A stretch of 64,000 bases of DNA from Lichtheimia corymbifera B2541. Its lineage: Eukaryota; Mucoromycota; Mucoromycetes; Mucorales; Lichtheimiaceae. A program made the position numbers and the translations under genes. The stretch spans positions 1 to 64,000 of the forward strand of contig JNEU01001087.1 of assembly GCA_000697475.1 (NCBI GenBank). The letters run 5' to 3'. Under the pieces are notes generated by a model, which made no database searches, was not told the DNA's origin, and saw nothing but the letters and a program-made list of their open reading frames with translations. Of this stretch, positions 33,975 through 46,196 are shown piece by piece. Every line of letters starts with the position of its first letter. Position 1 is the stretch's first letter.

Positions 33975-36714
33975 CTACCATACAAGACATTTATCTTCAG
34001 GATTCATAGGCCTTCCAACCGGACATGAGAATGCTTTTGAAAATTCTTTAGAATTCATCAGCGGACCATTCACGCGCCAACGACTAGGGGCATGGCTACT
34101 TGTCGATAGCTAAATGGGCAACATTATTAGTCACATGAACATCTCTTGATAAAGAATAGTATAGATACCTCGTGCAAATCACTCTGTGTCGTACTCTTAC
34201 TGCATTGCATCCGAGCAAAGCTAATAAAAAACAATTGTTCCCGAGACCAAGCGTCTAATCCTGGTGGAAGATCATTTTGTCCGACACGACGTTTCCATGC
34301 AAGATAAGCGTGCAACAAGCCTCCATTATCTGCGATATTCTGCTTCAAAGTTTGTTCACCATCCACATGGTAGATATCTCCATTTTCTCCTTCGATGGTA
34401 AACTTGGAATATTGCTGAATAAAACATTTGGTCTTATTTTCGAAAGCTGTTGTCGTTGAATCGCTCCATTCTCTTCCATTAAACGCATGCAGAATTTCTC
34501 GGCCCACCATCGCTCCAAGTTGACCATAGTTCAAAAATTCAGGGAGCTGTACATTGAAAAAAGGCATACGAAGAATCGATGCAGGAACTTGAAGCTGCCA
34601 TACGATATCAATAAGATTGACTTTCACTTCTTCATTATCCAATTATACGTTACCTTGTTTTGTAAAGGATCATACAAAGCTTCAGTGTGCTGGGGTGATA
34701 TATCCCATGCATTGGGATCCACACTAGATGATAAGCGCCCCATGGTCTGTTTTACATGCCATTTGTTGACACTTTTGATGCTCTCAAAGAAGTTATCCTT
34801 ATTGACGATAGCATCGGCATAATATTCGGCGAGTGAAATAGCGGATCGGGTGTCAGGATGCGATTTCGGGTATCCCACTTGGTGATTGATATGTGACATC
34901 TAAAACAACTTCCAGATGAGAATGGCATTGATTCCTTAGAATCATAAGCATACCTGGTATTGGAATTTTTGCTTATCTTCACCATGTATCCAATCCAAGG
35001 ATTGTATACGTTCAGAGAGAGTATGACCAATACTTGTTAATAGTTCACCCGCCTGTTGTTCTGCAACATCATCCAATATGTGTCTTACAAGGTAACGACC
35101 CAGTAGAAAACCAAAAGGATGATCAGCGTAAGCTAAACAAGTCTGCCACCTCGGTGGTTTGGCACGTACTTCAACACCGTACAATTTAGCATCCAACTTA
35201 CGGCGAGGTGCTATAAATTCTTCTCCAAGGGTATCCAAATATTTCCAAAGAACCCGCCAAATCAAATATAACTGCAGTGTACGTGTGTTGGTGCCTTGTA
35301 CAATTCGATCTGACAAGTCAATGACAAACGTTGATGATGGGATCAATATATCTTGAGGAATGGGCGTGCCACGCGGTAATAAAGCTTCAATAATGATCGA
35401 CCAGTCAATGTTTGGAGCTGCTTTCTGTAGCTGATCTGGGGACCATCGTTCCATGTTCTGATGATACGTCGTTGCTAGCTCCTTTTCAAAGTTGATAATT
35501 CGTCGTGCAGTAGCTACTGGGCTCCATGTTTTCCATCCAAACTCGTTTGCGTCGTCTTTGCTGAACACTGTGCTCAAGATCTCCTCTACAACTTCACTGT
35601 AGACATTCATAATATCTGAATCTTTATAATATGCATGCGATGGAAGACCGAGTTCCCCCTGCCATATAGAAAGGCTTGGACGTGAACTATCTTGGGGATC
35701 GACACCCACATGGAATGCGAATAGTGGCCAAACATTATGTTGAGTAAGATAAATCAACGCATGACTGAGACCATGAACAAAAGGAGGAGGAGAAGAGCTC
35801 ATTGCATAATAGTATTTGAGTGGTAAGTAATCTCTGATTGTTCGAAACATGTCGTAAAGAGGCGTAATATCATATCGTTCGATTGTTTCTTCATCCATGC
35901 AGGCATGTTGAAAATCCCGTAACTTTTGAAATAGTTGTTCATCAAGGATACGGTCTGGAGGTGGCAACAAAGACGATAGGGGAGGAGTAGCATGACTGTC
36001 ATTGAATGGATGATTGAGAATCTCGTTGAGCAGTTGCTTGGTTCTCTCGTTTGCCACGCTTTGCACGCTCGTTTTAGCCATGTCCTCGCGTAAGACACGA
36101 TCGTTAATCCAGTTACTGCCTAAAATAGGTCATGAATAACAATGGCGCGGATATATAACTTTGATATTTACATGCATATGCATAAAAGTCGTCACATGGA
36201 TTCATATTCAAGTTCACATCCTGCAGTTATCGTGAGAATCGTCACTTGGAAACCGTAGCTTATATTACTCACTTGAAGAATATGTGCAGATGCCAAAATG
36301 CAGCTTGGTTCCAGGCAGTAATGCTATCAAATTGTGTAGAATATAAGCATCTACGCTATATGTCATCATCTGTCGTAGTATAAATAATACCTCGTCCTTA
36401 TCAGGTGGTGGTATCGGGGTGGGTTCAGTAGTTGGTGACGGAACAGGTGATGGTAAACTATCCCCAAAGCTGCTGCGTGCGTACAGCCCGATGAAGATAC
36501 AAAGGAAAATAAGCAATATCGAGCTGACGAAGAACATTAACTTCTCCAATGAAGTGAATTGCCCAGGTTGTAGATAGAGTGGATATCGATAAACGCCGCT
36601 GCCGTAATCAGTATTCGACACCGCTTCATCAGCACTATTGCGTGAGACATTGTCGGCTTCGTCAATTCTGTTTCGCGATAATAACGGAGCGCGTGGGTCA
36701 TCAGTTAACGCCAT
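33975..36714 (-). CDS. M13 (neprilysin/ECE-like) family protein with mutated zinc ligands
   Basis: This is a type II membrane protein. A cytoplasmic tail is followed by one helix ([20 protein letters not shown]), a Pro-rich stalk, and the M13 ectodomain opening [17 protein letters not shown] spliced to [17 protein letters not shown]. The family C-terminus is intact ([18 protein letters not shown] to KCLVW). The zinc site is not. The HExxH position reads REILH (Arg codon at 34499-34501), and the ENIADNGG motif reads QNIADNGG (Gln codon at 34340-34342), so two of the three zinc ligands are lost. The substrate-binding NAxY motif is also altered (EALY). The frame is otherwise open with conserved splice sites, so this is probably a maintained pseudoenzyme rather than a dead gene. 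Confidence 0.87.
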
Positions 36715-38109
36715 GGAGAGAATGGATAGAAGCGCTCTGACAGCTCAGGAGTATCTTTCGCCATTTTAGTCGTTGTCGGTGGCTCAACTCTTCATTCCTT
36801 CCCATTCATATACCCCGTTTTGTTATCATGAGATCAACACCGAATGGTTGTGCTCATTCATAATTCAATGACCCATAGATCACGTGATTCATCGTATAAA
36901 AATACTAGCGCGATTAGCATCAATATTGGAAATTGCTGGGGGATATCGGCTAGCGTCCGGGGGTCGGAAGCATTTATGCATTGTACGATGCTTATCGATT
37001 AAGGTGCCAATAACGACTTTCAAAGTTCCTTTTTGAAACGAACACCCGGACAAACTTTGAACAATGTATCACTTCTCTCCACTTGAGCTTAACAAGAAAT
37101 TTGATTGATGTCATTATTTGATGATGATGATTGAAAAAATGTATAAGGGGAGATTGCAATGAGATAATTGAGAAATTATACATGTGGGGTTGCAAAGGAT
37201 AAAAACAATTAGGCACTCTTAAAGTGCATAAGCGCATTTGCTGATAACAGGGGTGTGCTTCCTGTCCAAGGTTGTCGGCGTATTGATCGTTGTATGACCA
37301 TAAGACTAATCAATGCAACAAGGGCCTTTAACTGGTTGCATGGGCGCAATATTGCCTGATAGGCTGGCTAATAGCTATTTGATTGTTGAATCCAAAGCAG
37401 TAATATACGATATATCATACTTTGTATTGCTTGCCTAAGCGTTCAGCTTCCTCAATGAAACGCGTATACGACACTTACTTCAGTTCTTCCGCATTTTTTG
37501 TGGGCTTTGGGCCATTGCTTTAACCTACCGCAACGAAAAGCGAAAGTTCTATGCGAGTATTAAGTTCTTTTGTTTAAACGTTTAGAGAAGAAATTTTACT
37601 TATCAGCAGCACCAGCTTTGCATATGCATCTCGGGAGCTAGCAAAATAAAAAAAATATGATATGTGCTTCATCAAGATACATGATCAGCCTTTACCTTCA
37701 TAAAGGAGCTAGGTATCACAATGACCGCAACGACAATAAAAGTAGGATAACAGCGAGCCGCTAGAGATCTTCACAAATTCTATATTAATCGGTCGCTCAC
37801 GAAGCAATGTCATCTAACATGATACTCACCAAGGCGTTAGCAACCAAGGAGTAGTATATGGAGGAGAGGAAAGAGCCGTGTGGAAGTTTGATAATAGGAC
37901 AACATCCTCGTTGATATGTGCATGGTGAACGTATGTAGGTATTTCTGTGACTATCAAAACGATGAAAGAGTGATAAAATGTTTATTAGGAATGGAGCGTT
38001 GGAGTTTTTGAATGTCGATGCATATAGGTCACAGTCTGCAATAAGCAAGCTGACAATATCCATCATCAAATAATGTCATTAACTGGCCATCACAAATCGC
38101 TTGCTGTGC
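36715..38109. other. intergenic, 1.4 kb, no supported gene
   Basis: This is AT-rich spacer upstream of the M13 gene. Minus-strand ORFs at 36992-37237 and 37797-38069 have no recognisable motifs or splice context. No repeat was recognised. Confidence 0.45.
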
Positions 38110-38698
38110 TCAGATTCCATAAAACAAGACGTTATTCAAGGACGTATGTATCAGTGTTCTTTCAGAATGGAGTGGGAGTGTAAATGGTATCTTCATGTCA
38201 ACATAGTGCGCACGGGACACGGCCACTACAACCCAATATGAGGTATAGGATAATGTATTTGCAGTTTCCAAATGCCTGCTCTGTTTGCTGTGCATATTTT
38301 CAATGATGATAATGCATACCTGGAATTTGATGACAAAGATCCAAGGGGTGATCTCCACTCGTTGGGAAAAGGAACAAGTGCAGGTTTGAGGAAAAATCCT
38401 TTAGCACCAAATACAAATTCGATTTGAGTTGACTAGTACCGTTGGTTATCATTTTTGGCTCTACGCATGATATGTTATTGCCCCATCTATTGCCACTGAA
38501 AACAGCCATTTCTCCACCCATCTTTTTCTTTACTGCGTGTTCCTTTATCGCTACAGTCAGTGGGAGTGGGTCTTGGGAAATCTCGGGTAACAATGCGATT
38601 CCAAGTGGTAGCACAATTTTAAGTTTCAGAACGTGCCGATCCATCCACCTGATTTCATGTGACCTAAAGATGTAGCGGTAGCCTGTACAACAACCCAT
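38110..38698 (-). CDS. hypothetical protein, two exons
   Basis: The frame opens with ATG at 38698 (MGCCTGYRYIFRSHEIRW). It runs through a beta-rich-looking, uniformly codon-like segment (LPLTVAIKEHAVKKKMGGEM) to a donor after HQIP. An intron of about 105 nt, with acceptor at TTGTAG, joins it to VAVSRAHYVDMKIPFTLPL and a TGA at 38110. This resembles small beta-rich proteins common in Mucoromycota (tubby-C-like fold), but that is from general appearance only. The MGCC start could be acylated. It is divergent from the carrier gene 228 bp away. Confidence 0.4.
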
Positions 38699-38925
38699 TT
38701 ACTCGTACCATTGCGACACGGTTATACGGGATATATAAACAAGGTTCTGTAGGGAAAATGCTCTTTCCAATAGACCATGGATTGTGGGTTTTTATTATAA
38801 CGTTAAGGAAAGGCCAATCGTGATTGTTAGGCGCGTGAGTCATACCCGGCTAACCCCGAAACACAAAAAGACCTCCACAGGTTAGTTCCTGGTTGTGTCT
38901 CTTTCCCTTTTTGTTCCACATTACC

Positions 38926-40203
38926 ATGTCTTCCACTGAGACAGCACAGAAGCGTGAGTCGCTATAGAGTTATCATTAAAGTGATTCCAGTGTCCTTATT
39001 ACGCGTTCATTAGCTTTGCCTTTCCACTTTCAATTCTTGGCTGGTGCCATTGCTGGCATTTCCGAGATTCTGACTATGTACCCGTTGGACGGTAAGAAAC
39101 AACATGGTAGGTTATATAGGTCGACTTATTGATACATGATCGCAGTTGTCAAGACTCGTGCCCAGCTTAGCACTTCAGGAAACACGGGCATTCTTCAAAG
39201 CTTGAAAGATATTGTGAAAAAGGAAGGGTAAGGGCATAGTTGAGTAAGTCAACGCAATAGAAGATAACGTTATCTCTTAAAAAAAGTCCCGCGACTCTGT
39301 ACCGCGGTATTGCTGCCCCTATTCTCGTGGAAGCACCCAAGCGTGCCACCAAATTTGCCGCTAATGAACAATACACCGCTTTGTACAAGAAGCTCTTTGG
39401 TATGGAGAAGGTTACCCAACCCCTTGCCATTGCTACTGGTGTCAGTGCAGGTGTGACCGAAGCTGTTCTTATTGTTCCCTTTGAATTGGTCAAGATTCGT
39501 ATGCAGGATAAAGCCAACGTAAGTGTAATGGGCTATGAGAAAAAAATGGCGTAAAACTAAGTAATGAAGGGTAGGCTGCCAAATACAGCGGTACTGCAGA
39601 TGCACTTCGCAAGATTTTGAAGCAGGAAGGTCCTTTGGCATTGTACAATGGTTTGGAAGCAACAATTTGGCGCCATGCAGCATGGAATGGTGGTTATTTT
39701 GGTGTCATCTTTGGTGTTAAGGAGTGGTTACCTAAGGCAAAGGTAAGCGCTATTAATTATTGGTATTACAACGTCAATCTTACATTTAATACTTTTTAGA
39801 ACAAGAATGAGCAACTCGTCAACAACTTCATTGCTGGTACTATCGGCGGTACCTTTGGCACTATGTTGAATACCCCTATGGATGTTGTCAAGACCAGAAT
39901 TCAGGGCTATACTGGCCAAGGTCCCAAAAAGTACAACTGGACATTGCCATCAATTGCTCTAGTCGCAAAGGAAGAAGGGTATGTTGGATGAGTGAGAAAT
40001 GAAGATAAGGGTATTAAACCAAATTATAGATTTGGTGCGTTGTACCGTGGCTTTACAGCTAAAGTACTTCGTCTTGGTCCTGGGTAAGTGATGGTATTCG
40101 CCATTAATGCACAGACCCTATTTAACACTCGAATCATAGTGGTGGTATCCTTCTGGTTGTCTTTGAAACAGTATCGGGTTTCATGCGCAAGCACTTTATG
40201 TAG
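38926..40203 (+). CDS. ODC1: mitochondrial 2-oxodicarboxylate carrier (SLC25 family)
   Basis: This inner-membrane carrier exchanges 2-oxoadipate/2-oxoglutarate (yeast Odc1/Odc2, human SLC25A21). The three SLC25 repeats are complete, with signature motifs YPLDVVKTRAQ, VPFELVKIRMQ and TPMDVVKTRIQ. The TLYRGIAAPILVEAPKRATKF and EATIWRHAAWNGGYFG contact segments are those of the oxodicarboxylate subgroup. Seven exons were read by eye; length is about 295 residues, as expected. A C/T-rich tract precedes the start. It is convergent with the RhoGEF gene: the two stop codons are only 30 bp apart. Confidence 0.9.
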
Positions 40204-40233
40204 AGTCTTAGAAATATTATATACACAGGATGA

Positions 40234-43203
40234 TTATTGAGCAAAAAGGCTGTATATACGAACAATGTGATCTTCATGGTGAAGAATGCTAACGTGAATG
40301 ATTGGTCGTTGCAAATCGCCGTCGTATGAAGTGTGAACACATTTAATATGGTTACCGGCTAAGACTTGAACCGTTTTCCCCTGTATATCATAAATCAATC
40401 CTGTACACAGCATATGTGAATGTAATAAGACTTACTGTTTCCATATGTCGGATCTCGATCACTGAAGGCGAAAACCCAATCAAATACGGAGAGATGATCA
40501 CTAGTTTTTGCAGTCGTGCATCAAAGTCAACCTTGTGCTGGATCGAAACGGGGTTCGTATTATCATAAAAGCAAATATTCCAAGCCGTATGTAGGTCATA
40601 TGCATATCCTGAATCACGTGAGAATGGTACAAATCCTATCACGTTGCTAGGAAAGGTTGTGACCTTCTTCCATTCACAACGTCCGTTGTGGATTCGTCCA
40701 ATACCAAGGCTAGGTGACTGTAAAAACACCGCATCGTATGCAACTTGAATATGGTATGTATCGCGAGACTCCAATCGATATTCCTTTGCTTTACGGAACC
40801 ATTCCCCCTTATACTGCATGATGACCAAGAGAGTGCATGATCTTTTTTGTATTAGATAACAAAGGACACGCGTGTTGTAGATAGTGCCAACTGCAAATGA
40901 TATGACAGATGATCGATGAATGTAGCCCCATCGGTGATGTGAACCTGCCAGAGATACTTGTTGGATATCATATGCCATTAATGCAGAGCGCTTTGTGCGC
41001 ACCACCAGAGCTGTATTATCCAAAATGGCCAGTTGTCTACAGTCTTCTTGGGCAACTGCCAGCTGAAATTCATGTGATACGCCATCACGAGGGCCAATCC
41101 ATATACCATACTGCGTCCCAAGGGCGAGCATAGATGAGCCATCCGAAAGATCTACGTGACTGTTTGCTTCAGCTAGAGCTGGTGAATGTGTCATTTCAGT
41201 TGGTCATACCGAAAGGCAGAGTGCACCATATCCGACCACAGCCAGTGGGAAACATTGCACCACCTCCAACTACCATAGAGGACTGGCGATTGCTGGACCC
41301 AGTAGCCACCTCACATAACGGATTCAATGAAATAGGGCCGCTGCTAATTTGCATGTCTTGTATAGCTTTACATAGTAGTTCACGCCATTCTTCCCTTTCT
41401 TCGATGGTAGAGCAAGCAAGGTAAAATGAACAATCACCGAGTCCAAGATGGGAAAGTGCGAGCATACGGTACCTGGGTCCTGCTCGAGAGGAAGTTGTAT
41501 TGGGTAATGTGCGCCGTGTTACAATATGTTGCTTGTTATCTGATGGTGATGTCTTGGAATGCCGCAAACTGTTCCGAAGGCGGCGAAATCGCGCACGAAT
41601 GTAAAGACCGGTAACGGTTTGATCTTGTGATGACGATGATATCACTGGTGCTGCTGTGACAGTACCTCCATAGATACGTGGTAGATTCAGCCGTAACATA
41701 TGTAATGGTATAGGGTGTCCTGCCACTATAAATTCCTCATGCTTACCCGAGAACCGAGGTCGTGTGACCACCACGAGATGTGTAAATAGAAAAACACGAC
41801 ATGGTACCATTGTCCAAGAATGTAGAGAGCGTGCTAGCATTAAATCCCCTTCATGCAATAATGATGCGTGTTCAGGGAGAATTTGCTCAAGTGTGATTGG
41901 AATATGATTTGGGATCAAGAGTGTAGACGCGATTCGTAGGCGTTGTGTTTCTATCTCGGCTTGACGGGTCGATTCATTCATGCGTTCCAAAATATCGCCG
42001 AGTTCTGCCAATGCAGCTCCCAGAGCAAGCTGATCAGCTTCATCTGTAGTGTACTTGAGTAATGCCTCAATAAGCAACTTGTATTTTCCCAGGCGAAGCG
42101 TTGGCAATGTCAAATAGTGCCGTAGTCCTAATCGTCGAGTATTTGTATGTGTATTTTGTTGTTCCAAAAATGTCCCAAAACGTGGGCTCCTGTTTGCTTC
42201 CACTGTGGCGACAAATGTTGCTTTCATGTGGTTGGCTGCGTATGTCACGTAGGGATCCATCAAACGAGAAACATGATTCCAAATGACAATCCCGATCGGT
42301 CCAACGTATAAACCGTTAATAGGATCTTGCTGCTCTAATAATTCTTTATAGCCCCTGGAGTGCAAATGGTGAATCGCTTCATAATTGCCGAATACGATAT
42401 CATGGAATTTTTGACGTCGGGTTTCCTCAATGACCGCTGATGAATCAAGCAACGGTTGTGCATACACTTTGGAAATGATTTCTAGGTCATGACAGTATTG
42501 CTTCTCCGATACCACTATTTCTTCAATGGCATTCTGGCGTTTGTGCTCTTCAGGTGGTAAAGCGCTCGTATCCTTGAAGAAATGTTTCTATTAGTACCGA
42601 ACTTTTCAATTGTGCCCATTAAGATTTACCGAATTGCTATATGTTTCATGGTTAAAAAAATGCAGATTGTCGCCTTTGTTTGGGCAAGATGGTGCGTAAC
42701 ACAGTTGATGTTGTGGGCTACAATGCGGAGAGTAGCAAGTGGCTAGTGGCACAAATACGCCTTGAATGGCAGACGAAGGATTGCTGTTCACTCGATAAAG
42801 TCGTTCTTCCCGATAGAGATCAAGACACTTGTTGTCAACAAGTGAAAGTATAATATGTTCGATTGCTGTGCTGTTATCGGCCATACTGGTATTACGTTCG
42901 GCTACTATGTCACGAATGACATCCTGATATCATATAGTAATCCTAATAAGTTACTACTCTTGATTTCTTTTCTCTGGGGAAGGGCAACGGTAGTACATAC
43001 CAATAGTCCATCCCTTGATATTGTTGGAGAGCTTAATAACATTGTTATCCGAGCCCACAGCGATGATAGTAAAGCATTATGTATCAGCTCATCCTTTTTG
43101 TAGTAGCACGCGATGTCGCTGCTCTTAAGAATGTCATTTCCTCAAAGTTACTTAGTGGAGGGGTCAAGTAAGACAATCATGTACTTACAGATGCGTCTGA
43201 CAT
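40234..43203 (-). CDS. Rho guanine-nucleotide exchange factor (DH-PH-CNH, Rom/Tus1 type)
   Basis: This activates Rho1-class GTPases in cell-wall integrity signalling. The DH domain starts at QNAIEEIVVSEKQYCHDLE (about 42500) and contains RHYLTLPTLRLGKYKLLIEAL. The PH region follows (HEGDLMLARSLHSWTMVPCRVFLFTHLVV to EEREEWRELLCKAI). A CNH domain of about 290 residues follows (MLALGTQYGIWIGPRDG onward), ending at TAA 40234. The DH-PH and CNH parts are in different frames, joined by a short 37-nt intron at about 41200. The N-terminus is read as short exons from ATG 43203 and lacks the long extension of yeast Rom2; no DEP domain was recognised there. N-terminal exons are the weakest part. Confidence 0.85.
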
Positions 43204-43946
43204 GCCCAGTATAAGAAAGAAAAGAAAGAGAAAAAAAAAACAAGTGCTAAAACTTGAGAAAGATATACCACATGTGATATGGGATAAACAAGCGTCATGT
43301 GTCTTGCTTCAAAAAGGAAATATCCTTACTATGTTTTCTATACTATGCAGCATGTAATACAATGAAAACACGAATGATAACACACCACTCCATGTTACGA
43401 GTCCTAGAGCCTGACATATGGATACAACTTGCAGCTTGGGTTTGAGATATCAATTTCTCATGCCTCGAGTGATCTGGAAACAAGGCTCACGTTGCAGACG
43501 TCACAATATCCTCATTAGATAGAAACGTTTATAGTTCAAAAATTCTCCAAGCGAAGGAATGGACCTACGGCATGTACTCTACCACTGGAGTAAGCAATAG
43601 ATTCTTCTACTATAGTAGTGACCCTTAAAGTGATAGCTTTCAACGCTTCGTTGAAGGCTTGAATGGATTGTTTATAACAAAATGCATCATGCCCGTCTAC
43701 CAAACGTTTGTATAGCACTAGTCAGTGGTTTGCTGTTGCAGTATGCTGGTACCAAACGTACATTGAATACGACTACCAGCTTGGCAACAGTTTTTGTGTG
43801 CGGATACGCTCGAGGTGGCATGACTGGGTCTGGTTGTGGAGGGTTGCCAGATGCAGTCCAGTCACATTGGAGATGAAAAATAGGCTTGTTGTCTGCTTTA
43901 GCGTATTTAATTCTTCCTTCACCCCCAAAAAAAACACACATACAAA
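43204..43946. other. divergent promoter region of RhoGEF and TOM6-like genes
   Basis: This is a 743-bp spacer with A-rich tracts (about 43230 and 43925-43940) and no supported ORF. It separates divergent genes and should contain both promoters. Confidence 0.5.
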
Positions 43947-44120
43947 ATGGACCGTCGATTGCAGCAACCCGAAGACGAGCCTACTTTCGGCCAAGCACTT
44001 AAAGCTCAATTGTTCGCTCCTGAGGTTCGACAGGGAAATCTCAACATCGCTTTGTCATTGACGGTGTTCGCTGGTGCCGTTGTCTTCTTGCGCAACTTTG
44101 GTGATTTGTTGGCTGTCTAA
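43947..44120 (+). CDS. TOM6-like small mitochondrial outer-membrane protein
   Basis: This is a single-exon 57-residue protein with one C-terminal membrane helix (LSLTVFAGAVVFLRNFGDLL). The pattern, an APExR segment, then a hydrophobic helix, then an F/L-rich end, parallels fungal Tom6, a tail-anchored organiser of the TOM complex. The identification rests on length, topology and the short APEVR...FGDLL pattern, so another small mitochondrial subunit (such as Tom5) is possible. ATG context AAAATGG is good. Confidence 0.55.
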   Translation: MDRRLQQPEDEPTFGQALKAQLFAPEVRQGNLNIALSLTVFAGAVVFLRNFGDLLAV

Positions 44121-44226
44121 AAGTAATTGACGACGACGTTTTCACTGTACTTTCGAAAGCTTACAGTGTGCGATATGTTTAGGTATATATATTTATGTAT
44201 TAGAAGCGTCTTTTGAGCAAACTATA

Positions 44227-45321
44227 CTACAAATACAATCGGTGTTGCGGCTGCTCGTCTATGTAGACCTTGCTCTTGTCATATCCCAGCCGAGCAATAT
44301 CAATTTTTTTCAGACCATCTACGTATGCATCAACTGTTTCGATTGTAACAATGTGTTTTCCAAGATACGATTCTTGCAAACTGAGCAATACATAGCCGGG
44401 GATATCATGGATTTCACACTAGATGAAGAGGGTTGTTATTAAGTAAGCATATGAAAGTTGAGAGGAGAGTACTTGCATAAGAAATGAGAGCAGCAGTCAA
44501 GTCTTGTATCATGTTGGGAGGTTCAAGTTGGTCTCCAATCTACGATGAGAAAACATGATTGAGCACAACAAAACCTCACTCAAATCAATCAACGATTGCT
44601 TACCAAAATTTGCGTATTGGATGATTGCAAAACACGCAAGAATGGAGGATTGACATTACGGGTGTTAGAGATATAATCTGCACCTGCCAGGCTATCCAGG
44701 ATGACAATGCTAGATAGAGTGATTAGCGTATAATGATTTTCCCTCGTTCAATTAATTCCCACCTCTTCAGCTTGGATAAACCAACAATCGATTTTGCCAT
44801 GGCTTGAACCTGGTCACGCTCCACCTTTTTCTTCAAAGGGATACAGAGAACATCTTCCGAGATTTGTAGAATAGGGCAATCCTAATCATATGGTTCTCTC
44901 TATTAGCCAGCTTGGTCTTATAATAAAACCCATATACCCCTGCTTACATTGATATCACCGATATGTTGCGTGCTACAATTCAGTGCTTCGATATATGCGC
45001 TACCTGGACCCTGCATACCGACAAGAAGAGTAATGGGTTGGGATAAAGTGCAGGTCAAATTGACGTTGATCGGATGCGAATTGGGTTCCACCTCGTTCTC
45101 AACATCGCTATCGTCATTGTCAAATGCGTAGCGTACTGGGGCTGAAGGAAACGGTTCGTCGAAATCCTGTTATTCTTCTAGTTAAAATGGCTTCAAAACG
45201 CATGCGTGTATCTCTTTGCATATGTACCATGGAAATAATCAAGCAATGGGCGTTGTAGGGGTGTTGAGACGCGCGTTTGGAGCAATGTAGTTTGGCCATG
45301 CCCCGCCCAATCGGGATGCAT
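44227..45321 (-). CDS. PSMG1: proteasome assembly chaperone 1 (PAC1/PSMG1)
   Basis: This chaperone, with PAC2, scaffolds alpha-ring assembly of the 20S proteasome. Recognisable parts are SQPITLLVGMQGPGSAYIEAL, KSIVGLSKLKSIVILDSL, and a C-terminal exon with DIPGYVLLSLQESYLGKHIV ending in TAG at 44227. The start is set at ATG 45321 (MHPDWAGHGQ), since only this frame enters the first intron in phase; the ATG at about 45300 is out of frame. Six or so exons separated by short introns. It is convergent with the TOM6-like gene, about 106 bp apart. Confidence 0.78.
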
Positions 45322-45638
45322 TATGTACCTCACATGCCTAATAAAAATCAAACAAAAATGCGGCTCCTCTCAAGGCATGCTCACAACTACGATACATTTT
45401 TTACTATGTTTAGCATACAATGTATTTCACAAACACCAATAAAGATGACTTCTACTGTGTGGATACATCATTCCATTGTAGATCGAAACCTTGCTGCACT
45501 GGTACTGGATTTATTATTATTAATGAATTTTACATAGGTTCGAAAAGGTAGATTACAAAGGAACAATCGACTACATTTGGAAGTGCTACCGCTGAGGCTA
45601 CAAGGATAGGGACATGAAGTTACGAAGAAGTACGAAGC
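45322..45638. other. short intergenic spacer
   Basis: This lies between the PSMG1 start and the stop of the next minus-strand gene. No gene or repeat was recognised; it presumably contains the PSMG1 promoter. Confidence 0.5.
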
Positions 45639-46196
45639 TTACCATCGACCACCCCGATATTGTGCGTGGAGATGCGCTCTTCGTTCTGGTTCGAACACTG
45701 GAGACAACCAAGGATATTGGTAGGCATGAGGATGGACATACTTCTGAAAGACATCAAAGGGGACGTTTTTAAGGTCTTCAATACGGATAAAGATAGGCCG
45801 TGAAAGCGGATCATTGTTGTCACCGATGACGAAAATGGGGGGATCAATACCCTTCTTAGATGCGATATCCAAAGCATCGAGCGCTTTTCTCAACGATACG
45901 GCCATGGCATCATCCCCAATGTAGACTGCATTGTCAAACAAGCCCGAGGATTTCTGGGTGTGTCTAGAAGCACTAGAAGTCATTTGACTTTGCAGTGTCA
46001 TAGCCAGGAGGATCACCACGCAAATAGACAGTACGACATTTTTCAATTGGCTTTTGAAGAAATAAACCGTGCGACGAAAGATTTTGTAGAAGGTTTGATA
46101 AAGACGTCTGCAAAGTAGAATGACCCTGGCCATGACAAGATTTACGGCTTGAGTGTATGTGAAGTGGAAGGGGGTGGGTTGAGACTGCGGATCCAT
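45639..46196 (-). CDS. unknown type II membrane protein
   Basis: This is a 185-residue single-exon frame from ATG 46196 (MDPQSQPTPFHFTY). A basic segment (LCRRLYQTFYKIFRRTVYFFK) is followed by one strong membrane helix (NVVLSICVVILLAMTL) and a soluble domain with regular, non-repetitive composition (GIDPPIFVIGDNNDPLSRP, later FQKYVHPHAYQYPW). No family is recognised. Positive charges before the helix predict N-in topology. The open frame extends upstream to a Met at 46292, but the region between is hydrophobic and less likely coding. Confidence 0.6.
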   Translation of the reverse strand: MDPQSQPTPFHFTYTQAVNLVMARVILLCRRLYQTFYKIFRRTVYFFKSQLKNVVLSICVVILLAMTLQSQMTSSASRHTQKSSGLFDNAVYIGDDAMAVSLRKALDALDIASKKGIDPPIFVIGDNNDPLSRPIFIRIEDLKNVPFDVFQKYVHPHAYQYPWLSPVFEPERRAHLHAQYRGGRW

